Assembly (NCBI RefSeq): GCF_002776525.5
Contig: NC_045436.1
Coordinates: 164,996,756-165,060,755, forward strand
Reading direction: 5' to 3'
Length of the DNA stretch: 64,000 nt
Source: Piliocolobus tephrosceles
Taxonomy: Eukaryota; Chordata; Mammalia; Primates; Cercopithecidae
Shown here: positions 1-9,252 of the stretch, in pieces
Layout of the letters: every line of letters starts with the position of its first letter
Numbering within the stretch: the first letter of the stretch is position 1
Position numbers and translations under genes: made by a program
The notes under the pieces: generated by a model
Told to the model about the DNA's origin: nothing
Seen by the model: the letters and a program-made list of their open reading frames with translations, nothing else
Databases searched by the model: none

Positions 1-188
1 GGCACAATCTTGGGTCATTGCAACCTCCGACTCCCTGGTTCAAGTGATTCTTCTGCCTCAGCCTCCTGAACAGCTGGGATTACAGGCACATGTTGGCCAG
101 GATGGTCTAGATCTCCTGACCTTCTGATCCACCCGCCTTGGCCTCCCAAAGTGCTGGGATTACAGGCTTGAGCCAATGTGCCTGGCCC
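1..188 (-). mobile_element. Alu SINE, cut by the window edge, internal deletion
   Basis: Antisense Alu running into the window start. The arms read 'gcaacctcc', 'cctcagcctcctgaacagc' and 'cctcccaaagtgctgggatt'. Sequence between the two monomers (the usual cggctaatttttgtattt block) is missing after about position 90. The end 'acaggcttgagcc' is a variant common in Old World monkey AluY copies. Confidence 0.93.
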
Positions 189-719
189 CTCTAGCTTTTT
201 GAAGTTTTAGATTTGTGGACTTGCCAAAGGATATGCAGAATCTATTATGAAGGCATGAGGAAATTGTAATTTCCAATTCCTTCCATTTCCCAAATTATAT
301 TAGGAAAAATGAGAGTAAAATAGATGTCCACAGTGGTCTCCAAGCCTACATATACACGTCACAGTTGTATCAGAAGCCAGTGATACTGGCATTTTATTAC
401 TCTAACAGAGAGTAGCATAGTCTCAGTAGCTGGGGATTTTTCTTGAGTCATTTTAGATATCAGATTTAGTTCCATCAGGAGGTGCATATGTGTTATTTTC
501 TTTTTAAGGGGGGGTGGGTAATTTTGTTTTGTGAATTCTAAATAGAAAGGTATACCCGCAGCATGGAATTGATACAGTTTTGCTCTATGTACTTAAATAT
601 ACTTATGTGAAGGATGATTCTGTGTGAAAATATAAGCTCAGAATAATGACCGATGAATCTCCACATTGCCCATCTGTCCTGTCCCTCTCTCTCATGAGCT
701 CTGTACATGGTTAGTGTTA
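189..719. other. Unassigned non-coding sequence
   Basis: AT-rich sequence with no recognisable repeat, RNA gene or coding frame. A short G run (about 509-515) is the only low-complexity feature. Confidence 0.5.
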
Positions 720-1096
720 GATGCTGAATTCTGCATCCTCAAAATTCATATGTTGAAGTCCCAACATCCAGTACCTAAGACTATAACCATATTTGGAAAA
801 ATGGTTTTGAAGAGGCAGTTAAGTTAAATAAGACCTTTAGGATGAGATCTAATCTGGTATGACTTGTGTCTTCATAAGAAGAGAAAGAGACAACAGGGAT
901 GTGCATTCCCAGAGAGCCATGTGAAGAGGCAACAAGAGGCCAGCCATCTGCAAGTCAAGGGAAGAGACCTCACTGAAAACCAATCCTGTCCATGCCTTGC
1001 TGTTAGAACTGTGAGAAAATTAATTCCTGGTGGTTCAGCCACCCAGTCCGTGGTATTTTGTTATGGCAGTCCTACCAAATTAATTCAGCTAGCTTA
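720..1096 (+). mobile_element. MLT1-type LTR (ERVL-MaLR)
   Basis: Solo LTR remnant in sense orientation. Family landmarks occur in order: 'aaaattcatatgttgaagtcc', 'tcttcataagaagaga', 'gaactgtgagaaaattaattcc', 'cacccagtccgtggtattttgttatggcag'. A 77-codon open frame inside is a by-product of the LTR. Confidence 0.85.
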
Positions 1097-1139
1097 AGTT
1101 TTCTCACAGCCTGGTGATCTCAAGAGTAGTTGAATTTCT

Positions 1140-1376
1140 TACTCATGGTAGCTGGCTTCTGAGAAGAAGGGGAACTCCACTAGTACTTAGAAAGCTAGGC
1201 CTGGAACTGGCATAACATTATTTCTGCTGTATTCTGTTGATCAAAGGCAGTCGCAAGTCTTCCCAGCTTCAAGAGAAGGGGAAATAGATCCCACCTTTTG
1301 ATGTGGGATGTGGCAGCGTGTGCTTCCAGGGGGAGAAGAAGTTGATGGTGGCCCTCTTTGAAGATCGTCTATCACA
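1140..1376 (-). mobile_element. MaLR/MLT1-like LTR fragment
   Basis: Antisense fragment with landmarks 'ctaggcctggaactggcataac', 'attctgttgatcaaaggcag' and 'ggggaaatagatcccacc'. These match the far part of old MLT1-type LTRs as recalled. The subfamily is not assigned. Confidence 0.6.
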
Positions 1377-1707
1377 GGCTTTATTCAAGTGGAAGGGGCT
1401 TCTCTTTAGCCCCTCTTTTAAATAATATGTCCTTCTCACTTTTAGAAGACCTTGTTTCCTGTCTCAGTGGGAACACTGATGCCATCTAATGTTATAAACC
1501 ACAAATTTCTGCCTCTCTGCTGAAAATTCTATCAATGATAGTATCCGTTTCTTCTTTTGCTGTTTTCCTCTAGGCTCTGATTACAAAAATATTTCTTCTG
1601 GGTCAAAGTTAGTTAAGGCACCCAAGTACGAGAATGTTCTTCATTCCTATACATTTTCCTAGAATGTTCTTCATTCCCATACATTTTCCTGTAGTCATCA
1701 CTCTCTC
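1377..1707. other. Unassigned sequence with a 30-bp tandem duplication
   Basis: No gene or repeat family recognised. Positions 1631-1660 and 1661-1690 are direct tandem copies of a 30-bp unit beginning 'agaatgttcttcattcc', differing by one C/T. They lie just before the tail of the neighbouring Alu. Confidence 0.7.
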
Positions 1708-2030
1708 TTTTGTATTTTTTTTTTTTATTTTTTGAGACAGGGTCTCACTCAGTTGTCCAGGCTGGAGTGCAGTACAGTGGCATGATCATGTTGCACTGCA
1801 GCCTTGACCTCCTGGACACAAGCATCCTCCTACCTCGGCCTCCTAAGTAGCTGGGACTACAAGAGTGTGCCACCATGCCTGGCTAAATTTTGAACAACAA
1901 AAAAATTTTTTTTAGAGATGGGGGTCTCACTAGGTTGCCCAGGCTAGTCTCAAACTCCTCGGCTTAAGCAATCCTTGCACCTCTGCCTCCCAAAGTGCTG
2001 GGACTACAGACATGAGCCCCAATGGCTGGA
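1708..2030 (-). mobile_element. AluJ SINE
   Basis: Full-length antisense Alu with a poly-T start, 'gagacagggtctcactc', 'ggctggagtgcag' and 'gtgctgggactacagacatgag'. The older form 'tagagatgggggtctcactaggttgcccagg' points to AluJ. Confidence 0.92.
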
Positions 2031-2604
2031 GTCTCTATCGTATCTTAAACTGCTTGCTTGCTTTCTATAAGCTCCTTCCTCTCAGCCAATAAATAGGCAT
2101 ATGCCTTTCCTGGTCCCAAAGTATGGCCCATGTGGGCCCAGAGTCTCCCAAAGTATGCTCTACAGTACTATTGCCAGTCTCCTCCTCAAATTTTTTTGAA
2201 AGTGAGGTCTTGCAGTTTCCACATCTTTACCTGGGATTAGTTTCTCAGCTCTCTACAGTATGGCTTCAACCCCTAAGACTCCACTGAACCTCTTCTGAAT
2301 AAGAGGGTTTTCAAAAAAAAAGCCTCCTATTTCTAAAACATAGTGGAAGTTTCTTAGTATTTATCTAATTGGACATTTCACAACATAAAATAGATACCTT
2401 CTACCCCAAAATTGTTGTCAACTCCCTTGGCTTCCGTGGTGTTCTTCCTATGTCTCTAATCCAGAATTCTTTCATTTTCAAGGGTTTTATTCCTACACAC
2501 ATTCTTTAAGCACTTCTCTTCCTTAGGGTTCTGTTGTTGACCAGTTGTTCTCCACAATTTGCATTCTCCTAAGAAGAGCACACCCATGCTCATGACTCAT
2601 CTCC
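2031..2604. other. Unassigned non-coding sequence
   Basis: Pyrimidine-rich on this strand. No convincing repeat or coding frame. It may include badly decayed L2, since a clear L2 follows. Confidence 0.45.
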
Positions 2605-3215
2605 CACCTCTGGTAATAAATCCCAAATTAGTATCTCCAGCCCACACCTCTCGCTTGAGCTGTGTATCCCATTATCTGCTAGTCATGCCTGCCTAGCTCT
2701 GGCATAGACCTTTGAAATTCAGTATGTCCAAAACTAAACATTCTGTTGTCCATACCCCAAAGCTACATTTTCTTCCACATTCTCTGTCAGTTGGGGTTCA
2801 TGATCCTCTACCCAGTTACACAGCCTAGAAATGTGGGATCATTCTTGACTCCTCCTTTTCCCTAGTAATTCAAATTCAATCAGCCGTCAAGTTCTATGAG
2901 ATTTTTTTCTACCACTTTCTCGGTTCTTTCTCTTCCTCTTAAGTCCAGTCCTACATGCCATAACTCATGCCTACATCATCTCTCTTATGAAATAGTTAGA
3001 AATGTTCCAATTATCTCCATACACCTATCTTCTGATCAATCTATTCCTCATCCCAACATCAGATCTTACAAACAAAACATAAAATTGACCAGGTCAATTC
3101 TTTATTGAAATTAATGATTTACTAACTCTATTTTCTGTCAGTAAGACCAAATTTCTCAAATCCTTGAGTCAAGGCCCTCCATCTGCTTCTGAAGTTTATC
3201 CTGGCAAACCATTGG
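2605..3215 (+). mobile_element. L2 LINE fragment
   Basis: Sense L2 landmarks occur in order: 'agtatctccagcccacacctctc', 'tatgtccaaaactaaacattc', 'cattcttgactcctcc', 'tcaagttctatgagatt', then the 'aggtcaattcttta' region. A 70-codon frame at 2896-3108 is a decayed L2 frame, not a gene. Confidence 0.82.
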
Positions 3216-3602
3216 GAAATACTATGAGATACTAGTGAGAGTTTAGGTTCAACATGCTGTAAAGAGTAAAATATCCCTCAGTTCACATTCTTATATTTTG
3301 CTTTAAAACACACTAAAATTTCCAGAGCATATGGGATCCAAAAATCAATAATTTTAAACAGAGAGTCTAACTACATTTAGGGTAAAAGATAATACTTAAT
3401 TGTGTATTAGTAGTTCTTCAAAACAAAGTTATCTGGGTTATCTAGGATATGTATTAAGTAGTAATGAAAAAAAAGCAATTGTGAGAAGCCAGTTACATGG
3501 GACAATCCTGTAATGTTACCCATTCTGAAACATTCTATCTCCAAAGTCATTATACCATGCAACTACAGGACTTTAAAAGGACCTCAAAAAACATAAATGT
3601 CA
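3216..3602. other. Unassigned AT-rich sequence
   Basis: No recognisable feature. It ends at the target-site duplication of the next Alu. Confidence 0.45.
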
Positions 3603-3620
3603 AAGAATCACATTTTTTTA

Positions 3621-3662
<42 letters not shown>

Positions 3663-3955
3663 TGAGACAGAGTCTCACTCTGTTGCTAGTCTGGAGTGCA
3701 GTAATGCAATCTTGGCTCACTCTAACCTCTGCCTCCAGGGGTTCAAGTGATTTTTCTGCCTCAGCCTCCCGAATAGTTGAGACTACAGGCACGCGCCACC
3801 ACTCCTGGCTAATTTTTGTATTTTTAGTAGAGATGAGTTTTCACCATGTTGGTCAGATGGTCTCGATCTCTTGACCTCATGATCCGCCCGCCTCAGCCTC
3901 CCAAAGTGCTGGGATTACATGAGCCACCATGCCCGGCCTGAAGAATCACATTTTT
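3603..3955 (-). mobile_element. AluS SINE with (TTTA)n tail and target duplication
   Basis: Antisense full-length Alu (about 3618-3939). Its tail has become a (TTTA)n tract at about 3630-3663. The flanking target-site duplication AAGAATCACATTTTT is perfect at 3603-3617 and 3941-3955. An open frame crossing the Alu (3497-3874) is not a gene. Confidence 0.95.
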
Positions 3956-4111
3956 AATTTTTAAACATATTTGTCATTCTGAACCAGGCTAATTTTTGTG
4001 CCTGCTTGGCCTGAATATGATTTTAAGTAAATTAAATTTGCTTTAGAATACAATTTTATAACAAGAAAAATAATTTTGCTGATTGTGAGGATGAGCAAAA
4101 AATATACATAG

Positions 4112-4116
<5 letters not shown>

Positions 4117-4149
<33 letters not shown>
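4117..4149. repeat. (AC)n microsatellite
   Basis: About 16 uninterrupted AC dinucleotides. Confidence 0.97.
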
Positions 4150-4151
<2 letters not shown>

Positions 4152-4284
4152 TGCCTCTGGCATAACACTGTCTTTGTGCTAGACACTTAGGCACATCATA
4201 TAAAGTGTGTAGCTTGTACAGTAATATCCAGAAGTAGTGTTCAAATGTCATGTTAATATACACAATAACACTATGAATTTTATA

Positions 4285-4437
4285 GATTATTATTATGAAT
4301 TTTATAGAGGAGGAAACTCAAACACAGAAGCTAATGGTGTTCCCTAAGACCACATAGCTAGGAGGTAGCAGTGCTGAGGTTCAAGCTTAAGTAGCTAGCT
4401 CAGAAGCCATACTCCTAGCCACTATTCTATTCTACCC
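4285..4437 (+). mobile_element. MIR SINE
   Basis: Sense MIR core: 'gaggaggaaactcaaacacagaag', 'accacatagctaggaggtagcag' and 'cactattctattctaccc' follow the MIR core and tail order. Confidence 0.82.
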
Positions 4438-4464
4438 ATACTCTCGAATTTTTTATTCGCTTTC

Positions 4465-4575
4465 CATTCCCACTCCTCCTACTCAATTTTAAGGCTTTGA
4501 CTATTGCAATATCTCCATTAGCTTCCTTATTTCTAGTCTCACCATTATCATTCCATTCACTACACTTCATCAACA
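4465..4575 (+). mobile_element. L2 LINE, first piece (split by later LTRs)
   Basis: Short sense L2 piece ('actattgcaatatctccattagctt'). The consensus resumes at 4985 after an inserted LTR and again near 8745 after a provirus, so the three pieces are read as one old L2. Confidence 0.6.
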
Positions 4576-4576
4576 T

Positions 4577-4965
4577 GATATATTTTTGTAAGTTTGGACT
4601 GCTATAAAAGAATATGATAGAGTGGGTGGTTTAAACAACAGAAATTTATTGATCACAGTTTTGGAGGCTGAGAAATCCAAGATCAAGTTTTCAGCAGATC
4701 CAGTGTCTGGTAAGAACCTGCTTCCTGGTTCAGATTGTTTGCTTCTCCTTGTAACCTCACGTGGTGAAGAGTAGAGAGAGAAAGCAAGCTTTCTTGTGTC
4801 TTTTTATAACTGCACTAATCCCATTCATGAGGGCTACACTCTCATGATCTAATGAGCTCCCACAGGTCCCACTTCCTAATCCCAGCACATAGGGGGTTAG
4901 AATTTCAACCTATGACTGTTAAGGGATGCAAACACTCATTCACTTCGTAATATGATCATCATAAA
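4577..4965 (-). mobile_element. MLT1/MST-type LTR (ERVL-MaLR)
   Basis: Antisense solo LTR with 'ggtttaaacaacagaaatttatt', 'cagttttggaggctgagaa', 'cactaatcccattcatgaggg' and 'gcaaacactcattca'. It sits inside L2 sequence. Confidence 0.8.
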
Positions 4966-4984
4966 TAGCAGTGCTATTGATACC

Positions 4985-5160
4985 AACTCAACTTACATTC
5001 TTCAATGGCTCCCTATCTTTTTATTTAAATAAAACTTAATTTCATTTGCATTATATACAAGAATCTTCAGGATTTGGCTTTTTCCCATATTCCACTCTCA
5101 TGCCCTGTCACACTCTGTTTCACATTCTATGCACCAGTCATACAGGACATAGTATCCATT
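4985..5160 (+). mobile_element. L2 LINE, second piece
   Basis: 'cttcaatggctccctat' and 'aagaatcttcaggatttggc' continue the L2 consensus from the piece ending near 4575. It is interrupted on the right by the MaLR provirus at 5165. Confidence 0.7.
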
Positions 5161-5164
5161 TTTC

Positions 5165-5278
5165 AGTCTGTTCCTGCTGCTATAACAAAATACTTTAGAC
5201 TGGGTAAACCATAACTTATTTCTATTTTTTATAAATTACCCCGTCTAAAGTATTTTGTTATAGCAGCAGGAACAGACT
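5165..5278. repeat. 43-bp inverted repeat inside an LTR
   Basis: Arms 5165-5207 and 5236-5278 are reverse complements with one mismatch (5201); the outer 36 bp are perfect. The spacer is about 28 nt. The right arm together with the spacer edge ('ttataaattaccc') matches the reverse complement of the normal LTR start plus its 'gggtaatttataa' continuation. The arm is therefore an inverted copy of the LTR's own end inserted into the LTR. Confidence 0.92.
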
Positions 5279-5610
5279 ATACGGTTCTAGAGGCTGTGAA
5301 GTACAAGATCAAAGCACTGGCAGATCAAGTGTCTGGTGAGGGCTGCTCTCTAGTTTTAAGAAGGTACCTTGTTGCTGCATCCTCCAGAGGGGACAAATTA
5401 TGTGTCATCCCATGGCAGAAGACATGGAAGGGAAAAAAGGCCTAGGACACTCCTTTCAACCTCTTTTATAAGAGTAGAACTCTATTCCTGAGGGTGGAGC
5501 ACTCATGACTTAATCACTTCTCAGAAGCTCCCACCTCTTAATACCAACACTCTGGGTATTAGGTTCTGACATATAAATTTTGGAGGAACATATATATTCA
5601 AACAATAGCA
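5165..5610 (-). mobile_element. 3' LTR of antisense MaLR provirus
   Basis: Left LTR of a MaLR provirus in antisense orientation. Landmarks: 'tgttcctgctgctataacaaa', 'tggttctagaggctgtgaa'-type sequence, 'cattcctgagggtggagc' and 'tggaggaacatatatattca'. Its outer 114 bp carry a near-perfect inverted duplication (separate entry). The matching LTR is at 8328-8721. Confidence 0.85.
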
Positions 5611-5751
5611 TTCCACCCTTGGACCCCTGAAAATTCATGTTCTTCTCACATGCAAAATGCATTTTTTCTTTGTATCCCAGTAGCCTCAAAGATCATAACT
5701 TGTTCCAGCAAAAACTCAAAAGTCTAAAGTTGAGAGTCTCTTTTTCATAAA

Positions 5752-6335
5752 ATGACTCCTTTTCCTCTGGGTAGATACCCACTAGTGGGATTGCTGGATT
5801 GAATGGTAGTTCTACCGTAAGTTCTCTAAGAAACTTCATATTGTTTTCCACAGTGGTTATGCTAGTTTACATTCCCATCAGCTGTGTAAAAGTATTCCCT
5901 TTTCACCACATCCACACCAACCAATATATTGTTTTTTGACTTCTTAATTATGGCCATTCTTGCAGAAGTAAGGTGGTATCTCATTGTGGTTTTAGTTTGC
6001 ATTTCCCTGATAATTTAGGATGTTGAGTATGTTTCCATATGTGTGTTGGCCATTTGCTTGTATATTTTCTTTTGAGGATTGTCTATTCATGTACTTTGCC
6101 TGCTTTTTGATGGGATATTTACTTTTTTCTTGTTGATTTGTTTGAGTTCCTTGTAGATTCTGGATATTAGTCCTTTATTGGATGTATAGTTTCCAAATAT
6201 TTTCTCCCGCTCTATGGGTTTCCTGTTTACTCTGCTGATAATTTATTTTGCTGTGTAAAAGCTTTTTAATTTAATTAGGTCCCATTTATTTATTTTTTGT
6301 TGCATTTGGTTTGGGGGTCGTAGTCATGAATTCTG
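5752..6335 (-). mobile_element. L1 3' part, inverted segment (twin-primed L1)
   Basis: Antisense L1 ORF2/3' sequence: 'cctctgggtagatacccactag', 'ccacagtggttatgctag', 'ggatattagtcctttattggatg', 'ggggtcgtagtcatgaattc'. It joins head to head with a sense L1 segment at about 6335. That is the standard structure left by twin priming. Confidence 0.9.
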
Positions 6336-6835
6336 TATGAAAAGACACATGTGCACACATGTTTGTAGCAGCACAATTTGCAATTGCAAAGATGTGGAAA
6401 CATAAGTGCCCATCAAACAAGTGGATAAAGAAAATGTGACACACACACACACACACACATGCACACACACACACGCCATGAAATACTACTCAGCCCTAAA
6501 ATGGAATGAAATAATGTCTTCTGCAGCAACTTGAATGGAGCTGGAGGCCATTTTTCTGGGTAAAGTAACTCAGAAATGGCAAACCAAATATTGTATGTTC
6601 TCACTTATAAATGGGAGCTAAGTTAGGAGGCAAAGGCATAAAAGTGATATAATGGACTTTGGGGACTTATGGGGAAAGGGTGGGAGGGGGTGAGAGATAA
6701 AAGGCTACATATTGGGTACAGTGTATACTGCTCAGTTAACAGGTACACCAAAATCTCAGAAATCACCACTAAAGAGCTTACCTGTGAAACAACAAACCAC
6801 CTATGCCTCAAACACTATTCAAGTGAAAAATAAAG
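6336..6835 (+). mobile_element. L1 3' end, sense segment (twin-primed L1)
   Basis: Sense L1: 'agacacatgtgcacacatg', 'agcagcacaatttgcaattgc', 'ttgtatgttctcacttataa', 'gggagctaagttaggagg', then a degenerate 3' end near 'aacaacaaaccacc' and an A-rich tail. Young-intermediate primate L1 (L1PB/L1MA range). An (AC)n tract at about 6440-6475 has grown inside it. Confidence 0.9.
6440..6475. repeat. (AC)n microsatellite within L1
   Basis: Interrupted AC dinucleotide run in the place where intact L1s have only a short ACACA stretch. Confidence 0.9.
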
Positions 6836-8327
6836 TCCAGAGTCTCATGTAAATATTATCTAACTCAGATATGGATGAGACTCAAGGTACAATTCATTCT
6901 GAAGCAAATTGTTCTCCAGCTGTGAACCTGTGACATCCAGCAACTTAAATGCTCCCAAAATACAAGGGTGGAACAAGCTCAGGGAAGGTATTTCCACCAC
7001 AAAAGGGAGAAATAGGAAAGAAGAAAGGGGTAATAAGTCACAAGTAAATGAAAAACCCAACAAGGCAAACGACATTCACCCCGAGGCATGACAATAATCT
7101 TCTTTGACTCCATGTCCTGCCTTCTTGACATACTGAGTGGGGGTTGGGACCAAAAACCCAGGGAAGACCCATCCATGGCTTAGTTGGGCACAGCCCTCAC
7201 AGCAGCTCTCATGGGTGGAAGACTCCATAGCTCTATCAGGCGTTACCCTAGTAGAGGCTCTGTGTGGTGGCCCCACCACTGTGGCAGTTCTCTGCTTGGG
7301 CTATGAGGCTTTCCAAGGCATCCTTTGAAACCTAGGTGGAGGTAACTATGCCTCCATAGCTTGTGCACTCTGTGCACCTGCAGTTAGTGCCAGGTAGGTG
7401 CTGCCAAGATTTATTGCCTGTGCTTTCTGGAGCAGTATCCTGCATTAAACCTGTACCTGTTTGACCCATGCTGGAGCACCCAAGGAACACTGCACTGGAA
7501 TAGGTGGAGCAGAAATTGAGTTGGCCCTGGGCAGTAAGCCTCAAGGTCCCACAGGGACCTTGGCCCCCCTCCTTTGAACCTATTCTGCTCTCAGGACCCT
7601 GGCATTCTGGGCCTGTGATGGGAGGAGCAGCCTCAAAGTTCTCCAAAATGCCTTCAGGGTCATTCTTCCATTGTCTTGCTGAATAGCATCTGGCTTCCTT
7701 CTATCCACACTAATCTTATCAAACATCACTTGATCACACCCTGGTGTTCCTGCTGAACACACTTTTTTATTCTTTACAACCTGGCCAGGCTGGGAATTTT
7801 CCAAATCTTTTAAGTTCTTTTTCCCTTTTGAGTATAAGTTGCATCTTTAATTTGTTTCTCTCACACACAGTTTTCTATATGCAGTCAAGAGAAGCTGTGC
7901 CATACCCTCAATATTTTGCTTAGAGATTTCTTCCACCAAATATTCTAGTTCATTGCTCACAGCTTCTGACTAAGCACTAAGACACAGACAATTCAGCCAA
8001 GCTCTTTGCCACTTTACACAGGATGGCTTTTTCTCCGGTTTACAATCCCTCGTTCCTCATTTCCATCTAAGGCCTCATCAGAGTTGCCTTTACCATCCAT
8101 ATTTGTACCAGCATTCTGATCACAACCACTTAAGTAGTCTGTAAGATTAAGGCTTCCCCTACAGCTGTTCTTTTCCAAGTTCTCACCAGAATTGCCTTAA
8201 TGCTTTATTCACAGGAATAGAGAATTTTTCTAGCATTTGGTTCCAAAATCTACCAGCCTCTCTGCATGACCCTGTTCCACAATTTTATGTATTTGTCACA
8301 GCAACACCCCACTGCTTGGTACCAGCA

Positions 8328-8721
8328 GTTCCTGCTGCTATAACAAAATACCTGAGACTAGGTAACTTATCAATAATGGAAATGTATTTGTCATAGTTCT
8401 GGAGGCTGGCAAGTCCAAGATTAAGGCTCTGACATTCAGTGTCTGGTAAGGGCTTGCTCTCTGCTTCCAAGGTGGCATTTTGGAAGTGCATCCTCCAGAG
8501 GGGATGAATGCTGTGTCCTCACATGGTGGAAGGGGTGGAAGAGCAAAAGGTCCTAGGGTGCTTCCTTCAACCTCTCCTGTAAGAGCACTAATCCCATTCA
8601 TGAGGCGAAGCGCTCATGACGTAATCACTTCCCAAAAGGCCACATCTCTTAATATTATCAAATTGATTATTTGGGTCCAACATACGAATTTTGGAGGGAC
8701 ACATCCATTCAAACTATAACA
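8328..8721 (-). mobile_element. 5' LTR of antisense MaLR provirus
   Basis: Right LTR of the provirus: 'gttcctgctgctataacaaaat', 'agttctggaggctggcaagtcc', 'agagcactaatcccattcatg', 'gagggacacatccattcaaac'. It keeps the normal arrangement that the left LTR lost through its inverted repeat. Confidence 0.87.
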
Positions 8722-8744
8722 ACCCATCCTTCTCCGAGCATATG

Positions 8745-8990
8745 CTGTGTTCTTTCGCCAGCTTTGTAATTTGATTCTTCTACCTTAGGAACTCCTTTTA
8801 TTATTCCATTCTCAGACATCTCTGAATACCCCCTGCCCTCCCCGAGCCTACCAGACCATTTTTGCCTCTCTCTTACGCCATAGTTGCATCAAACAATTAG
8901 TTTGTTTTATTCATTTCCCTCTCATACTGTGGGCACAGGGGTTGTGTCCCTTCATCTTTGGGTCTTCAGTCTTCGGTGAATTTGAATGGA
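8745..8990 (+). mobile_element. L2 LINE, third piece
   Basis: Weak sense L2 3' similarity ('tttgttttattcatttccc' followed by a 'gggcacaggggttgtgtccc' element like the L2 'gggcagggac' box). It fits continuation of the L2 split at 4575 and 5160. Confidence 0.5.
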
Positions 8991-8999
8991 AAACGAGTA

Positions 9000-9185
9000 G
9001 AGCAGCATAGTATAGTTTGTGTGCTAGCTCTGTTAGTTACAGTTTCTGTGCTAGCTCTGTCAGTTATTAACAGTGTAATTTTGTTATCTCATCTGTAAAA
9101 TGAGATAATGATAGTGTTTGTGTATATCATAAGTTCTTTGTGATGATTAAATGAGATCATGTGAGGATTAAGTGAGATAACATAA
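9000..9185 (+). mobile_element. MIR SINE, left part
   Basis: 'ttttgttatctcatctgtaaaatgagataatgatag' is the MIR core, followed by 'gatgattaaatgagat'. The upstream part contains a 27-bp repeated unit ('gtgctagctctg' at 9021 and 9048). The MIR resumes at about 10498 after an Alu insertion. Confidence 0.85.
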
Positions 9186-9252
9186 GGCCAGGTGCTGTGG
9201 CTCACGCCTGTAATCCCAGTGCTTTGGGAGTTCGAAACCAGCCTGACATAAC
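9186..9252 (+). mobile_element. Alu SINE, left part (split by LTR)
   Basis: 'ggccaggtgctgtggctcacgc' starts the Alu. It has a deletion between 'ctttgggag' and 'ttcgaaaccagcctgac', then is broken by a long LTR. It resumes at 10319. Target duplication 'gagataacata' (9174) and 'gagataatata' (10488) flanks the whole Alu plus LTR. Confidence 0.88.

Larger units (their letters stand above)
5611..8327 (-). mobile_element. MaLR provirus internal region (antisense, non-coding remnant)
   Basis: Internal sequence between the LTRs at 5165-5610 and 8328-8721. It matches the THE1/MST/MLT1 internal layout as recalled: 'gactccatgtcctgcc', 'ccaaggcatcctttgaaacctaggtgga', 'gggcctgtgatgggaggagcag', 'cattgtcttgctgaatagcatctgg', and next to the right LTR the reverse complement of a primer-binding site ('cacttgcttggtaccag'-like; seen as 'actgcttggtaccag'). 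It is interrupted by an L1 at about 5752-6835. All open frames here are short and no intact viral gene is present. Confidence 0.8.

Noticed and set aside
3497..3874. 125-codon plus-strand open frame
   Set aside because: It runs through the (TTTA)n tail and body of an antisense Alu; the peptide is a translated Alu.
3930..4150. CRISPR-like or tandem array signal from AC repeats
   Set aside because: Simple dinucleotide repeat in a mammalian genome; no spacer structure.
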